Of a stretch of 50,145 nt of DNA, positions 31,239-42,286 are shown in pieces (within the stretch, counting starts at the first letter, position 1; each line of letters opens with the position of its first letter). Source of the DNA: Salisapilia sapeloensis (Eukaryota; Oomycota; Peronosporomycetes; Peronosporales; Salisapiliaceae); assembly GCA_023334545.1 (NCBI GenBank), contig JAADVB010000137.1, positions 1 through 50,145 on the forward strand, given 5' to 3'. The notes under the pieces are model-generated. The model saw nothing but the letters and a program-made list of their open reading frames with translations. It was not told where the DNA came from and searched no databases. The translations under genes and the position numbers were made by a program.

Positions 31239-34100
31239 ATGGAGGAATCTAAAGAAAGCAAGACGAGTGAAGCGTATGTTCCTATTCCAGTCACTCTTTT
31301 CATCGTAGCTTGAAAATGTTTTGAAATTGTATATATAGGAAGAGGCCGGTGAAAGCGCCGCCTTCATCAGCACCGCCAAAGCGTGCTCCGATGGCACCTC
31401 CAAAGGTATTCTATAGCTTGCTGTAATCAAAAGTGACTGAATTGAATTGTATCGAATGCTAATGACTATACCTGTTAATGTTCAAGACTGCACCATCCGA
31501 TGGATCGATAAAGCCGAAGAAGAAAATGGTCCCTCCTCCTTCACAGCCTCCCCCTCAAAGCAGCAACTCTGCTGCTGGAGCTTTTCGTGCTAAAGCTGGT
31601 GCACTACCACCACCGAAAGATCCTCCGCCATCGAATGCGATGCAAAGCTCAGTTGCCAAGGTTCGAAGTGCTGCTAAGACAAATAATTCAGGTGCAAAGC
31701 CCGTTGGGCCACCTCCTGCTAGGCCACCATCGGCAAAAGGCATACCAAAAGATACTTCTGACAACAAACTTGTATCTTCAAGTGCTGATGACTTTGAAAG
31801 AAATCACACCAGCAGTCAACAAGTTCCTGGTAAAAGTGAACCAAAGAACCTTCCTGTGGCGAAGACGAAGATTAGCAGACCTCCCTCCCGTGAGTCGACT
31901 TCACATCCAAAGTCTACTGCGCCACTTGTAGACCTACTTGGGGATTCGTCGCCGATTATAGCTTCCGAATCGTCAATGAAAACTACCAACTCTATCCAAC
32001 CTCACAGTCGGCCTTCAACTGCATCTACACATCTTAATGCTCGTGGAAGCTTTGACATTCGAAATGATAATACTGAGTCAAAAGCTAGTTATTCGGTAGG
32101 AATGCCGAGAGAGTCTGACTACTCATCGGCGGATAGACACAATGAACCTACGTATCGGCCATCATCGTCGGCATTTGGCACTACATCTTGGAAAGCACCA
32201 TCATTCGGCGCTCCTAGAGAGACCAAGCGAGGAATATCAAGCTATCTCGAAGACGAAGACACTTCGTCATCAATCGGCTTCCGATCAACTGCTGGTCGTG
32301 CGGCTCCCGTAAGTGGGACATTTCGAGCAACGAAAGCTGAAGATGAAGTATTTGTCGTCAAGAAAGTGGAAGCGAAAGACATTACTGGCAATGGAAAGAA
32401 AGAAGAGCCTTTGTCGAGTGGGTTGCACCAGGTTACCGTCAACGAGCGAGCTGACTGGAAGGCATCTTCCATGGCGAGTGACTATTCCTTGGATGGTGTT
32501 GAAGAGATTTGTTGTCTGCCAAATGGTAACATTGAGGTGATGCCAGTGAAAGATGGGACGGATGCGAAGCGAACGCCCTCAAGCGAGCGAGTTGATGATG
32601 AAATGCCCGAACTTCCGTTCTTCGAAAGCAAAAGTAATAAGCGCCTTGATGAGGAAGAGAAGCAGGAATCGAAAGCTGAGAGTATTCGTGAGGAGCGGAA
32701 CAGTGAAGGTCGAGACACTAGCTGGAAGTATGAATACCGTCACGATGAAGGCAAGACTGACGACGAAGAAAATGTTGAAACGAGATCCCACTCGTCCAGA
32801 TCGGGACGGGGGAAGCATAGTGATGAGGAAGATAGCAGAGAGCAAAATCGATCGACGACTGATCGCAAAGATAAAAGAAGAAGCAAGAGAAACCGCAAGC
32901 ATCATCGTGACTCGAAGAAGATCACTGCCCACGTAAGCTGTACCACTTTGATCGTCATTAAATTGCATATTTCATTTAGCTTTTATGCAGTTTTTCAATC
33001 CCAAAAACATGCCGTATGTACCGGAGGACTTGCTTGACTTTGTCCAGCGTCCCATCGACGGAGGTCGAGGTTGCATATTAAAGTGTTTTATCGAGCGCAA
33101 TGACACTGGATCGAATAAAATTGCCCCGATCTATACAATGCTCTTGGAAGTGAACAGCTCGAGCGGTAGACCGATCATGTATGCTCGTAAGAAACCGTCG
33201 AGTAGGATCACGTCCTACTACATCATCTCTCTGAATAAGTACGTGCATGTGCGGCATTCTTGTATCTCATGAGAATCACCACTATCCTATATGGAACAGA
33301 GAGGACCTCTTCTTGACGCGCTCGATGAGAAGTCATCAGTTCCTGGGAAAGCTACGATCGTCTGTATCAATGATGGAATACACGTTGTATGGTCAAGGCT
33401 CAAACCCAGAGGACGTCGATTCCGATTGTGAGGTGGATGATGAACTTCGAGACAGTCTGCGCCCAGAGTTGGCTTTTATTCGGTACCACAATAATCGCAA
33501 GGTATCATCTTTATAACATTAGATTGGCCATGTAAGAAGAACTAAAAGAGCTGCATATAGCAATACCCGCGTAAGATGGAAGTCTTGTTGCCTGCTGTTG
33601 TGGATAATGGCACAGCTTCATTAAATTGGAGACCGTTGACACGCGATCAAATGCTCCAAGAACACCAGCATAAGATTGCTTCGACGGTACGCATTCTTTC
33701 CACAGCCATAGGGTATACGTCTTACTGTAGCTTCGTGTAGGGAGGGCAAAACGTAACACACCACAATAACTTTATCTTTATGCACAAGCGAGAGAGCAAG
33801 TATGACCCATTGTCGTCGTGTATCGTGGATTTTCGTAGCCGAGCAACGTGCGTGTCGGTGAAGAACTTTCAGTTAGTGCATTCAGAGCCTATGGAAGAGG
33901 CTATGATAGACAAATACAGGAGTTTGCATCCGGAGTTTGTGTATGAAGATCAGGGCACCGTATCCATCCCTCAAGAGCATGTGATATTGCAACTGGGAAA
34001 GGTGGGGAAAGACTGCTTCAACGTGGACTTCCAGTACCCCCTGTCCATGCTCCAGGCTTTTGCCATCAGCTTAAGTCGATTTGATACAAAGCAGAGGTAG
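31239..34100 (+). CDS. Tubby-like protein with Pro-rich, low-complexity N-terminus
   Basis: Seven exons: 31239-31273, 31339-31405, 31487-32932, 32991-33238, 33300-33501, 33576-33686 and 33741-34100. All introns are GT-AG, 54-81 nt, and the product is 822 residues. The first 516 residues are Pro-, Ser- and charge-rich (MVPPPSQPPPQ, PVGPPPARPPS) and probably disordered. The C-terminal tubby domain (about 517-822) has RGCILKCFIERN, ARKKPSSRITSYYIIS (the phosphoinositide-binding Lys/Arg region), EDLFLTRSMRSHQFLGKLRS, MEVLLPAVVDNGTA, ATCVSVKNFQLV and LQLGKVGKDCFNVDFQYPLSMLQAF. Tubby/TULP3 proteins bind PI(4,5)P2 and the IFT-A complex and carry membrane cargo into cilia. IFT122, an IFT-A subunit, lies 11 kb away. 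The domain is unmistakable; the first two short exons are my least certain boundaries. Confidence 0.88.
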
Positions 34101-34600
34101 ATCATAGACACGATTAAAAATAAAACTGAAATATACGCACTTTATCAGTACAAATAAGAATTCGGATGGAAGTCATGGACACCTAGACTAGAGTGCGACG
34201 TTTACTTTCCACCGAATGGGACGCATTCAATGTAATTCCAATCGCTTCTTCTATCGAGATAGTGGTACCCACCATTCTATTTTGGTGCATCGTGCGGGAA
34301 TACCTACGAAGATCGCGTCGGCAGGCAAGGCTGCCCCTGGAAGATACCGCCGCTTCAGCTCATCTGAGACGACTCCAAAAACCTGTCTTATTTGATAACC
34401 TGCACATGGCACATGTGTTCGTCTGATAGACTTCTGCATCAAGATACCTTTCATACGAATTAACCGATCCCTTACAAATCATCATTACGGCTTGTAAAAA
34501 TTCGATTCCAATCGAAACTCGTAACCTTCCCATCCTCCGCTCCATCTATCCGTGCTCCTCATAAGTACGACGACAGATACACTACTTTTGCATCTAGACA
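34101..34600. other. Intergenic stretch between tubby-like and MATE genes
   Basis: 500 bases with no coding pattern; holds the 3' end of the tubby-like gene and the promoter region of the MATE gene. Nothing else seen. Confidence 0.4.
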
Positions 34601-36355
34601 ATGGGCAAGTCGGAGGAGACCAAGCCTTTGCTAGGCACGACCAAGAGTCGAAAAGAAAATATCGTCACGAGAGTGCCGACCAAGGAGCAATTGTTGGAAA
34701 AACCGGCACCGGACTACAATACAGAGAAGGAGAAGCGCAAGAAGAAGAGCAAGGAGCCGGAGCTAGACGTGCGAGCCGAGTTCTGGGTGCTCTTCCCCAT
34801 GGCGCTCCAAGTCAGTGTCTCCACCTTTGCCAGAATTGCACTCACTTCCATTGACAGTGCCTTCCTTGGTCACGTCGGTACCAAGGAGCTAGCAGCCGCT
34901 TCCCTAGCAAATGTCTGGACAAGTGTGCCCATTTCGGCTGTATGGGCTGGTGCCTCCTCCATGACAACGCTGTGTGGACAAGCGTGGGGTGCCGGCAATG
35001 GAGTCTTGGCCGGTATCTGGTTGCAAATGGGCATCGTAGTTACCAGTTTCTGCTCCATCTTTGTCATCATTCTCTACTGGAACGTCGAATATGCGCTGGA
35101 GGCGTCCACGGATGACCCGGAAGTCATTCGCCTAGGCTCTCGGTTCTCCCGCATCTTGTCGCTCGTCATCTGGCCGCAACTGACCTACGCGTGCATCCGT
35201 CTGTACTTCCAGTCAATGGGCATCACGACGCCAACGACGATCGTCGGCGCAACTTCCATCGGTGTGGCTGTTGCTGCCAACTACTACTTGATCTACGGCT
35301 TCCTCGGGTGGGAAGGTCTCGGATTCGACGGATCTCCACTTGCATCCGCCGTCGCGTCGTGGTACCAGCCTATTATGCTCGTGTGGTACTGCATCTTTTA
35401 CAAGAAGATGCATCGCCAAGCGTGGGGAGGTTGGAACCTATCGGAGCTGACGATGCGTCGGTTTAAAATCTTCATGAGTATCTCGGGACCAGTGGCTGGC
35501 AATGGACTGTTGGCGATGCTGTCCAACTCGGTGCTATCTCTCGTCGCGATGAAGCTCGGGCCGGACATCATTGCCGCCAACGCCATCATCTCTGGTCTCT
35601 GGGGACTCCTCTGGGCACTCTTCTTTGGCTTTGGCATCGCCACGCAAGTGCGTGTCGCCAACTACTTGGGCTCCAGACGTCCGTTTGCGGCGCAAAAGGT
35701 TGCCATGCTAGGGTTTTGCACGACTTCTGTCGTTGTCGCTTGCTTGGCAGTCGTCGCGCTCTTGCTAGCTGACGACCTCTTCCGGCTGTACACGGAAGAC
35801 AACCATCTCCTCAACCTCTGCCTTCTCGTCCAGCCCATGTTCGTCTGCGCTTTCTTCATGGAGTCCATCGAGATCCTGTCGTCGTGTATATTAACAGCCA
35901 TGGGAGAGGTGAAAATTCCGGCGTTCACGAGCGTCGTTTCGACGTGGTTCGTCCAGCTCCCGACAGCGTACGTCGGCGGTATCTGGCTCGGCTTTGGCTT
36001 CCCAGCACTCTGGTACGGCATATTGTTCATGGAAGCAGTCAAGCTCACGGTCTTCCTCGTCGCCATCGCACGTACGGACTGGAAGCAAATGTCCAGGAAG
36101 GCAGCGGAGAATATGGAAATGAAGTACGAAACGACTGATGATGAAGGCGATGATGAGGCGCTGCGTATGGCCATGGTGGAGGCCGATATGACGCCGAACA
36201 GTATGAACGCAGTCGTCCGGTCTCCCATGACACCCCAGGCGATCAATACGCCTCAAGGCCAACGTAAGACGTGGGACAAGATCGAAGAGGACTTGCGTGA
36301 AGAGGACAGTGGACCAAAACGTCGTCACCAGCGTGCTGCCAGCAGTCTCGCCTAG
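34601..36355 (+). CDS. MATE-family multidrug/toxin extrusion transporter
   Basis: Single exon, 584 residues. A hydrophilic, Lys-rich N-terminus (about 55 residues, with KEKRKKKSKE) is followed by twelve predicted helices. MATE landmarks: ALTSIDSAFLGHVGTKELAAASLANV, TTLCGQAWGAGN, a PTTIVGATSIGVAVAANYYLIYG stretch in the first half and GFGIATQVRVANYLGS plus CILTAMGEVKIPAF in the second. MATE proteins use H+ or Na+ gradients to export cationic organic compounds or organic acids at plasma or vacuolar membranes. The acidic, Ser/Thr-Pro-rich C-terminal tail (about 80 residues, SPMTPQAINTPQ) may be phosphorylated. Convergent with quinolinate synthase, 109 bases between stops. Confidence 0.9.
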   Translation: MGKSEETKPLLGTTKSRKENIVTRVPTKEQLLEKPAPDYNTEKEKRKKKSKEPELDVRAEFWVLFPMALQVSVSTFARIALTSIDSAFLGHVGTKELAAASLANVWTSVPISAVWAGASSMTTLCGQAWGAGNGVLAGIWLQMGIVVTSFCSIFVIILYWNVEYALEASTDDPEVIRLGSRFSRILSLVIWPQLTYACIRLYFQSMGITTPTTIVGATSIGVAVAANYYLIYGFLGWEGLGFDGSPLASAVASWYQPIMLVWYCIFYKKMHRQAWGGWNLSELTMRRFKIFMSISGPVAGNGLLAMLSNSVLSLVAMKLGPDIIAANAIISGLWGLLWALFFGFGIATQVRVANYLGSRRPFAAQKVAMLGFCTTSVVVACLAVVALLLADDLFRLYTEDNHLLNLCLLVQPMFVCAFFMESIEILSSCILTAMGEVKIPAFTSVVSTWFVQLPTAYVGGIWLGFGFPALWYGILFMEAVKLTVFLVAIARTDWKQMSRKAAENMEMKYETTDDEGDDEALRMAMVEADMTPNSMNAVVRSPMTPQAINTPQGQRKTWDKIEEDLREEDSGPKRRHQRAASSLA

Positions 36356-36464
36356 AGCCTTCGTGATCTACACGTTGGCAGCGATAGACAAGTAATAAAC
36401 ACATCCAACTTCAATGGATCAAGAGTTTTTTATTTTCGTACATGTAGACGCATGGATGCAGGAT

Positions 36465-38071
36465 CTAGTTTCGTGCTTCCGGGCAGCCGTCTCCTGGACG
36501 ACGAGACTGGATGTCACTTACCAAGGCGGATGGTAGCTCTCCCTTCTCCATAAAGCCCTTCATGTGGAGAATAGGAGCGACACCGATCTTGGAGATGGAC
36601 TGGCCTTGAATCAGTTCGCTGTACTTTTGCGGATGGAAATTGGACAGAGGGTCGTTGCTTGCGTCGACTTCGGCACTGACGCTTTCAGCGACCTTAAACA
36701 GAGCGTCAATGTCGTTCATCTTCATGAACGGACACGTGGCGCATCCTCCGGCAGTCGAGCATCCTTCTCCGCCAGCAACGCCAGGCACAAGCTGCTCCTC
36801 TTCCGTCGACACAGCGTCGGCAGCTACGGGGAAAATGATTTCGACCTCTGGCTTCTTGCCTTTAGGAGCAGCCTGGAGCGTCTGCTGGACACCGCGGACG
36901 ATTGCGGTGATCATGCCAGCTTCCGTGCCGAGGACAAAGCTCAGCTTTTCGTCCGAGCCCTGGGCAATGGCTGCCTCGGTCTTGGCTTTGATAAAGTTTA
37001 AGATGTTGGAAGTGGATCCGACGACACCTCGGTCTTGATTCTGAGCTTCCATCGCCAGCGTGAACATTTCGCCTGGCACTTCAAAGTGAGCCGTGTGGTA
37101 CGCATGCGAGTACTCGTCCCGCACACGCTGCGTCACCTTGTCGCCGAACATATGATGCACGACGCAGTTACCTTCTTTAAAGTAGTCAAAGCGAGTCAAA
37201 AGTTCCTGGATCGTCTTCTGGTTGTGCTTGGGATGGATCATGGCGATCTGGTCGTCCGACAACGTCGCAATGTGACGGAACATTTGCTCTAGGTTCTCAC
37301 CCATGTATGTGTCCGGTCCGTACCAGATACGCAAGTCTGGAACTTGGGCAAACGACTGGAGCACCGTCTGGACGACGTTGGATGAAGTGCACGTGATAGT
37401 CGGCACAATGTCATGTGCAAACGCTTTACTACGTAAGGATGTGTTGATGTAGACGACGTGGAGGCTGTTGGGCGTTTGAGCAGCCTTGGTCAAATATGCG
37501 GCGTAGGCTCGTTTTTCAGCCGATTCAGCCAAACTGCACCCAATCTTGCTCTCCGAGAGACGGTAGACTGGAATGTGTTCGAATCCGTTCGAGTCCAAGT
37601 TCGCTCGCACGCTTTCCGACATAAAGTCGACGCCCAAGACGGCCACAGACTGGATACCCTTCTGTGCCATTTTTGCAGCAGCTTCTCCCATCGCCAACGA
37701 GTCGGCAATAAACGTATGCGGCCACGAGAGGGACGAAAGGATGCCCTGGAGCTCAGGGTCCATGTAAAAGTGGGCAACAATGCCCATCTTCTTCTCGTGT
37801 AGGATCTTATCTAGCTCCTGGACGACCGTCGGGTCCGGCTTCAGGTACGTCGCTTGTGCCTCGGCGAATGATCCTTGGGCGGTGATGTCATTCTCTGTGA
37901 TCTGTCGCATAAAATTAGTATATGGAGAATGTAAAGGTCCTAGGAGTGGAGTACCATGATGGAAGGGAAGGGTCGGTCCCACGATGTTTGGAGAGGCTCT
38001 GCGGCGGTGGACTTGGCTCGCACGAGAGCTGCATTTCGCACTTTAAGAGTAGATCGGAAGGCGGCACGCAT
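36465..38071 (-). CDS. nadA: Quinolinate synthase (plant-type NadA) with mitochondrial presequence
   Basis: Two exons on the minus strand, 38071-37955 and 37901-36465, around a 53-nt intron with GTACTC donor, TACTAAT branch-point match (37914-37920) and ACAG acceptor; 517 residues. The enzyme condenses iminoaspartate with dihydroxyacetone phosphate to quinolinate, a step of de novo NAD synthesis from aspartate, using a 4Fe-4S cluster. Motifs: MGIVAHFYMDPELQG, HTFIADSLAMGE, ITCTSSNVVQTVL, HFEVPGEMF, GVVGSTSNILNFI and VPGVAGGEGCSTAGGCATCPFMKMN. These follow plant quinolinate synthase (VPGEMF, GEGCS..GGCA.CP.MKMN), without the plant SufE domain. The spliced N-terminus MRAAFRSTLKVRNAALVRAK is Arg/Ser-rich, acid-free and a typical mitochondrial presequence. 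The frame without splicing would start at a GTG, which supports the two-exon model. Confidence 0.88.
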
Positions 38072-38717
38072 GGTGTTTGGAAAATGAGTATTGAGAGGAT
38101 CGGCGCAAAAGCTGGAATGGGATGTTCTGGGTGTGGGTGACCTCTCGTCGCGATCTTTATGGACCGTCGGAATTGCGAAAGAGGAGGGGTCACGTCCTAT
38201 TTTATAGCGACCAGTTCAAGCAACTGGCTTTCTGGTCGGTATCGTCACTTTGCGACTGGCGTATGAGCTTGCGTGGATTCTTGTCCTAGACGTGTGGTAT
38301 CTCACGGTAGGATTCTCTGGTATCTTGGACAAAATGATCGCTCCAGGTGTACCCACGAGCACCAATTAACTCGCTGGGTATGTCACTTGAAAACATACAG
38401 CTTTCACGATGGAAATCGATCTCGCAATCGGTAGATGACGTTTTAGTTGTAAAAGACATACATCTAGTAGGTTCCTTTTCCTAAAGTTCAAGAACCATGG
38501 TTGTACCAGGTGGTACAACACGCACAACACGCCATGGAGACAGCATTACTGTCTTCTAGCGCTGTAATCTCTCTATATCGTTTCTCAGACTGGTTGAACC
38601 TACCTCTAGTGGGTATTTAAGGTAAGCGTATATACAATTATATCTATATCCAATCTCTTTACCACCTAGGTGCAATGGATAGTAAAAAACGTTCGTTCTG
38701 AATTGTCTTTCATGTTG
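38072..38717. other. Intergenic stretch between quinolinate synthase and Cys-rich gene B
   Basis: About 650 bases holding the quinolinate synthase promoter and the 3' region of the Cys-rich gene B. A short ACACGCACAACACGCC repeat-like run is seen near 38518. No coding pattern. Confidence 0.4.
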
Positions 38718-40089
38718 CTATCTCGGTCCGTCTCTCGCTTCATGTAATTGACTTGGTGAGTCTGATCGATGCCTGCCACCTTCTTCCACCTCTAAGCTAG
38801 GTTCTTCGTCGACATTCATGTGCATCTTTTCCAATGATAAATTCTCGGTCGTAATCAGTTTCTCCCGCATAGCGTGCCACCCTTCCAAATCCAGTTGTAG
38901 CTGCGCTCTCCTTGGCTGCCTCCTTTCTTCCTCCAATCTTCTGCGTGCCACCAATCGCTTCCGATAGAAGCGTAGTCCAATACCCAAAGCGACCGAGAAG
39001 ACAATGATGCAGCCGATCATTATAAATGCCAAATCAGACAGATTATTCATAATGCCGATGGAATAAGACCCTGTACTCCCACACATATCATCCTGGATCA
39101 TAGCTGCTCTTCCAGGTGACTCACAAGCAGATACACAGACGCATCCGTTCTCGCCGACACAATATGCACTCGGGTTTTTATCTGCATCATTGAATTCTGT
39201 CTTCTTGCAATCAACGCAGATCGGATCATCTGACTCGCAGTAGGTCGTATTGACCGATGGAAAGTAGTGGTCTGCTGCTGCCGACGAGTTCCGTCGAAAG
39301 TCTCGACTGTAGTCATAGAACTTCATGTCGGTGCACAATCCAGAGGGCGTGATGACACAGTTCGTGCCAGAGTACAAGTTCGTATTAAGACAATCAAAGC
39401 AGGTACGAGGAATGGAGCAGTATGTGCTGTTTAGATACCACATGCACTCATCTTCGTGGCTGTAGACGTTCTTGGTCGTTGGTTCCGACACGTGGTTGCG
39501 GTCGATAGCACCGTCGTTTAAACTGTTATTCTCTGCCAAGGCACAGTCGCTCGCATTGTCCTGTGTCTTCAAGGCAGTTTCCAACTGACCGAGCGCATAG
39601 TTTCGCCATGTGATGTCTTCACACACGGCCACACAGACGCATCCCTCATGTCCTACGCAATAGAGTGACGGATTCAAGCTAGGCTTACGAAACGTATGCT
39701 CTCGACAGCGGCTGCAGATCGAGTCATTAAGTTCGCAGTAGGTCGAATTCAGGGCTGGAAAGTAGTTGTAATGAATCGGGTATTGGCTCGCGTAGCCTCC
39801 ACGACGATAGTCTTCACTTTTATTATAGCTGGATATATCCTTGCACAGACCAGTTGGTGTTAATGTACATTCCTACGCGACCCGGTTAGCGCTAGTAAAG
39901 AAGTGAGAAGACTGGAGTGTGTACCTGCCCCGAAGCCAGTGGCGTGTTCAGACAGTCATAGCATGTGCGAGGCTCGATAGTGCACGTGCCGTCATCTGCC
40001 TGTACTGTGTAGTAAGAGCAGGTGTCTCCGAGCTCTTCATCGACCATAGCCATGGCACTAGAGGCGGAGGCAGAAGTCTTGCTGGCCAT
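38718..40089 (-). CDS. Cysteine-rich single-pass membrane protein B (two Cys modules)
   Basis: Two exons on the minus strand, 40089-39925 and 39872-38718, around a 52-nt GT-AG intron; 439 residues. Two tandem copies of a Cys module are visible. Module 1 (about 24-158) has IEPRTCYDCLN, TLTPTGLC, YFPALNSTYC, DSICSRC and CVGHEGCVCVAVCE. Module 2 (about 200-310) has SIPRTCFDCLN, VITPSGLC, YFPSVNTTYC, DPICVDC and CVGENGCVCVSACE. A transmembrane helix follows (about 332-354), then basic YRKRLVARRR and the tail motif LDLEGWHAMREKL. Several N-x-S/T sites lie in the Cys region, consistent with an extracellular or luminal position. Paralogue of the gene at 27395-28666, with the intron at the equivalent place. 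It lies 286 bases downstream of CTL gene 2, same strand. No clear signal peptide; the start may be incomplete. Function unknown. Confidence 0.65.
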
Positions 40090-40375
40090 CTCGAAGGCCA
40101 GAATGAATCTGACCAGTGTACTTGACTTGATCTGAGTATGCTTCTCAGACGGGCCAGCACATTACCAGATGTGCGCTGCTGGACTTGGGCTCGTGTGGAG
40201 GTTCGAAAGAAGCGACTTGACACAAACGCCCTCGGGTCGTGTCCGATACTTGACACTGTGTCTTTGTACAGTTGTCGTCTGTCTGTCATGTATGCATTTG
40301 TAGGAATTGTTGATAAGAAAAGATAAAGAGGAATTGAACCGACTGGAATGTGATATTTCTTCTTGAAACGAACGC

Positions 40376-42029
40376 TTACACGGCACTACCGTAGGCCGAG
40401 ACAAGTGCGTCGCCATGGAATTCACGCCATCCACTGACCAATCGCTCATACTTTTCCGGATGGTTGCGATTGAGGCTCACGGGATCCTCGGCAAAACACA
40501 CAAAAACAGTGTGCAGAGCTGTCACGACGACGCGCGCAAGGATCATAGCCATGCTAAAGCCAGCAATGAACCCAATCGTTCCCAACGTAGCTGTATACAT
40601 CAATGAGTACAAGACTTATCTACTTGGTAAGATAATAATAAGTTACCGTAAGGAGCTTCGGCGGATCGGAAAGCAGTGAACCAGTCGGTGTTTCCGAAAC
40701 GAGCGATCAGTAGACCGGCACAGCACGTGGCTACACCGACGCCGAGCGCGCCAAAGGACAGTGCGCTGGACGTGAGGTCGTCGTTGATGACAGCCGTCCA
40801 TCCTCGGTTCCGGAAGAGTTCCATCACTGCTTTTCCACTCGTACGGAAGTCGTAGCCATAGATGCCGACGTAGACATATGCGAACGAGTTAAAATACTCC
40901 ATGATGCCTTCCAAACAGTTGAGGATGCACTCCGCCATGCACGCGACGCAGGCTAGAGCTGTGTTCTCATCCTCCCTCGCCTGTTCCTTAAGCACATTCG
41001 CCATCTACAAACACAGTACCATTAAGATATGTAAAAAGCAGAACTAGGGTCAAGACATACTGTTCGGAGAGCCTGCAGGATGGCTACGAGTAACGAGCCG
41101 AGGCAGATACTGCCAAAAGACGTGGTCATGGATCGGTACAATGCACCAAAGGTAGCCTTCTGAGCGTTCGGCTGGTACCACCAGGTCGCCACGACGCCAG
41201 CGGTGGTGCAGGTCAAGACATTCTGTAGCACTTGTTGTCCCCAGTAGACAGAGATGAGGAGGAAGAAGACAGCGGTACCTCCTGCCGTTCCTCCGCACAT
41301 GTGGCCTTCCAGTCCTCCGTTACGACCATACCTCGGCGTGTTAAATCCTTTCTGACACTCCGGATCGTTCGCCTGGAGACTATTGTAGACACCGAGGAAG
41401 GCGAGAGACCAGAGCATGAGCCACACTGTCTGCTTGACCACGAGTATGAGGGCGACACCAAAGATGGACGAGTGCTCAGATACGGCTGCACAGGCAGCTT
41501 GGAGATTGGCTGTAGCAAAGGCGATTCGACGCTGGACAAGATATATGTAGCACACGTTGATAGCCGCGAATGCCAGGAAGAGGACACCAGCAACTGGATT
41601 CGCGAGAAAAGAGGCAATTGCGAAGATAGTGGTGAGTGCGACGTTGAGCCATAGTGCCACTTGGATCATCGTGGACGCGAAGGCCATGAGCAGCCTCATC
41701 CAGGCCATGCTGATGACGACACCTGCGCCCACAAGGACAGCCGAGAGGACGAATACCATGGTATAGTCCGACCCGGCGGAAGGCTCTTCACCAACGCCTC
41801 GTACGTGGGATTTAAGAGCTGGTATGCCTAGCCAGAAAGCGAGCACAGCGATGGAAGCGACATTAAGAAGGAAGAGAAGCGCAAAGATGGCATCGTTGCA
41901 CTTTTGCGGAGGCTTGTCCATCCGCATGGTTTGGACAGCATCTTCATTTGGAGCAGACACATGCTGTGCCCCAGTCCACTTTTCGCCTGGACCGAGCATC
42001 GGCTCGTTCTCCCGAGACTCCGTGTACAT
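40376..42029 (-). CDS. Choline transporter-like protein 2 (CTL/SLC44/Pns1 family)
   Basis: Three exons on the minus strand, 42029-41061, 41004-40647 and 40590-40376, with two 56-nt GT-AG introns; 513 residues. About ten helices and the CTL signature VYWGQQVLQNVLTCTTAG with VVATWWYQPNAQK, SMTTSFGSICLGSLLVAILQALRT, FAYVYVGIYGYDFRTSGK and NRGWTAVINDDL. Strongly similar in layout to CTL gene 1, but intron positions differ, so the duplication is old or introns have moved. Expected to carry choline, ethanolamine or a similar solute; substrate inferred from family. The C-terminal end, PEKYERLVSGWREFHGDAL, aligns with LELYEHLVGAWKEYKPEAL of CTL 1, which supports paralogy. Followed on the same strand by Cys-rich gene B. 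Confidence 0.87.
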
Positions 42030-42286
42030 TCCGCTTCGTCTCTTTTTAGCGGCTTTTCACGTTTTTGCAAATGAAGACAATCGCTTCTCATCCAAAGCAT
42101 TCAAATAGCAAGAGTAGTGTGTACATTTGTAATCTATGGGGTCCATATCGAACGATTGAGCACGAAGAAATGGAAACAAGCTTTCTTCCTCGGTGTTATT
42201 GGTCTTAATATAGTCAAAGGAACAAAAGAAGAGGTGGGTAGTATACTACTCGATTGAAGGATGTGAGATTTCAAAATGGAATCTTC

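Noticed and set aside
37902-37982. Unspliced start of quinolinate synthase at a GTG near 37982
   Set aside because: Not an ATG; splicing gives an ATG, a good mitochondrial presequence and a TACTAAT branch point.
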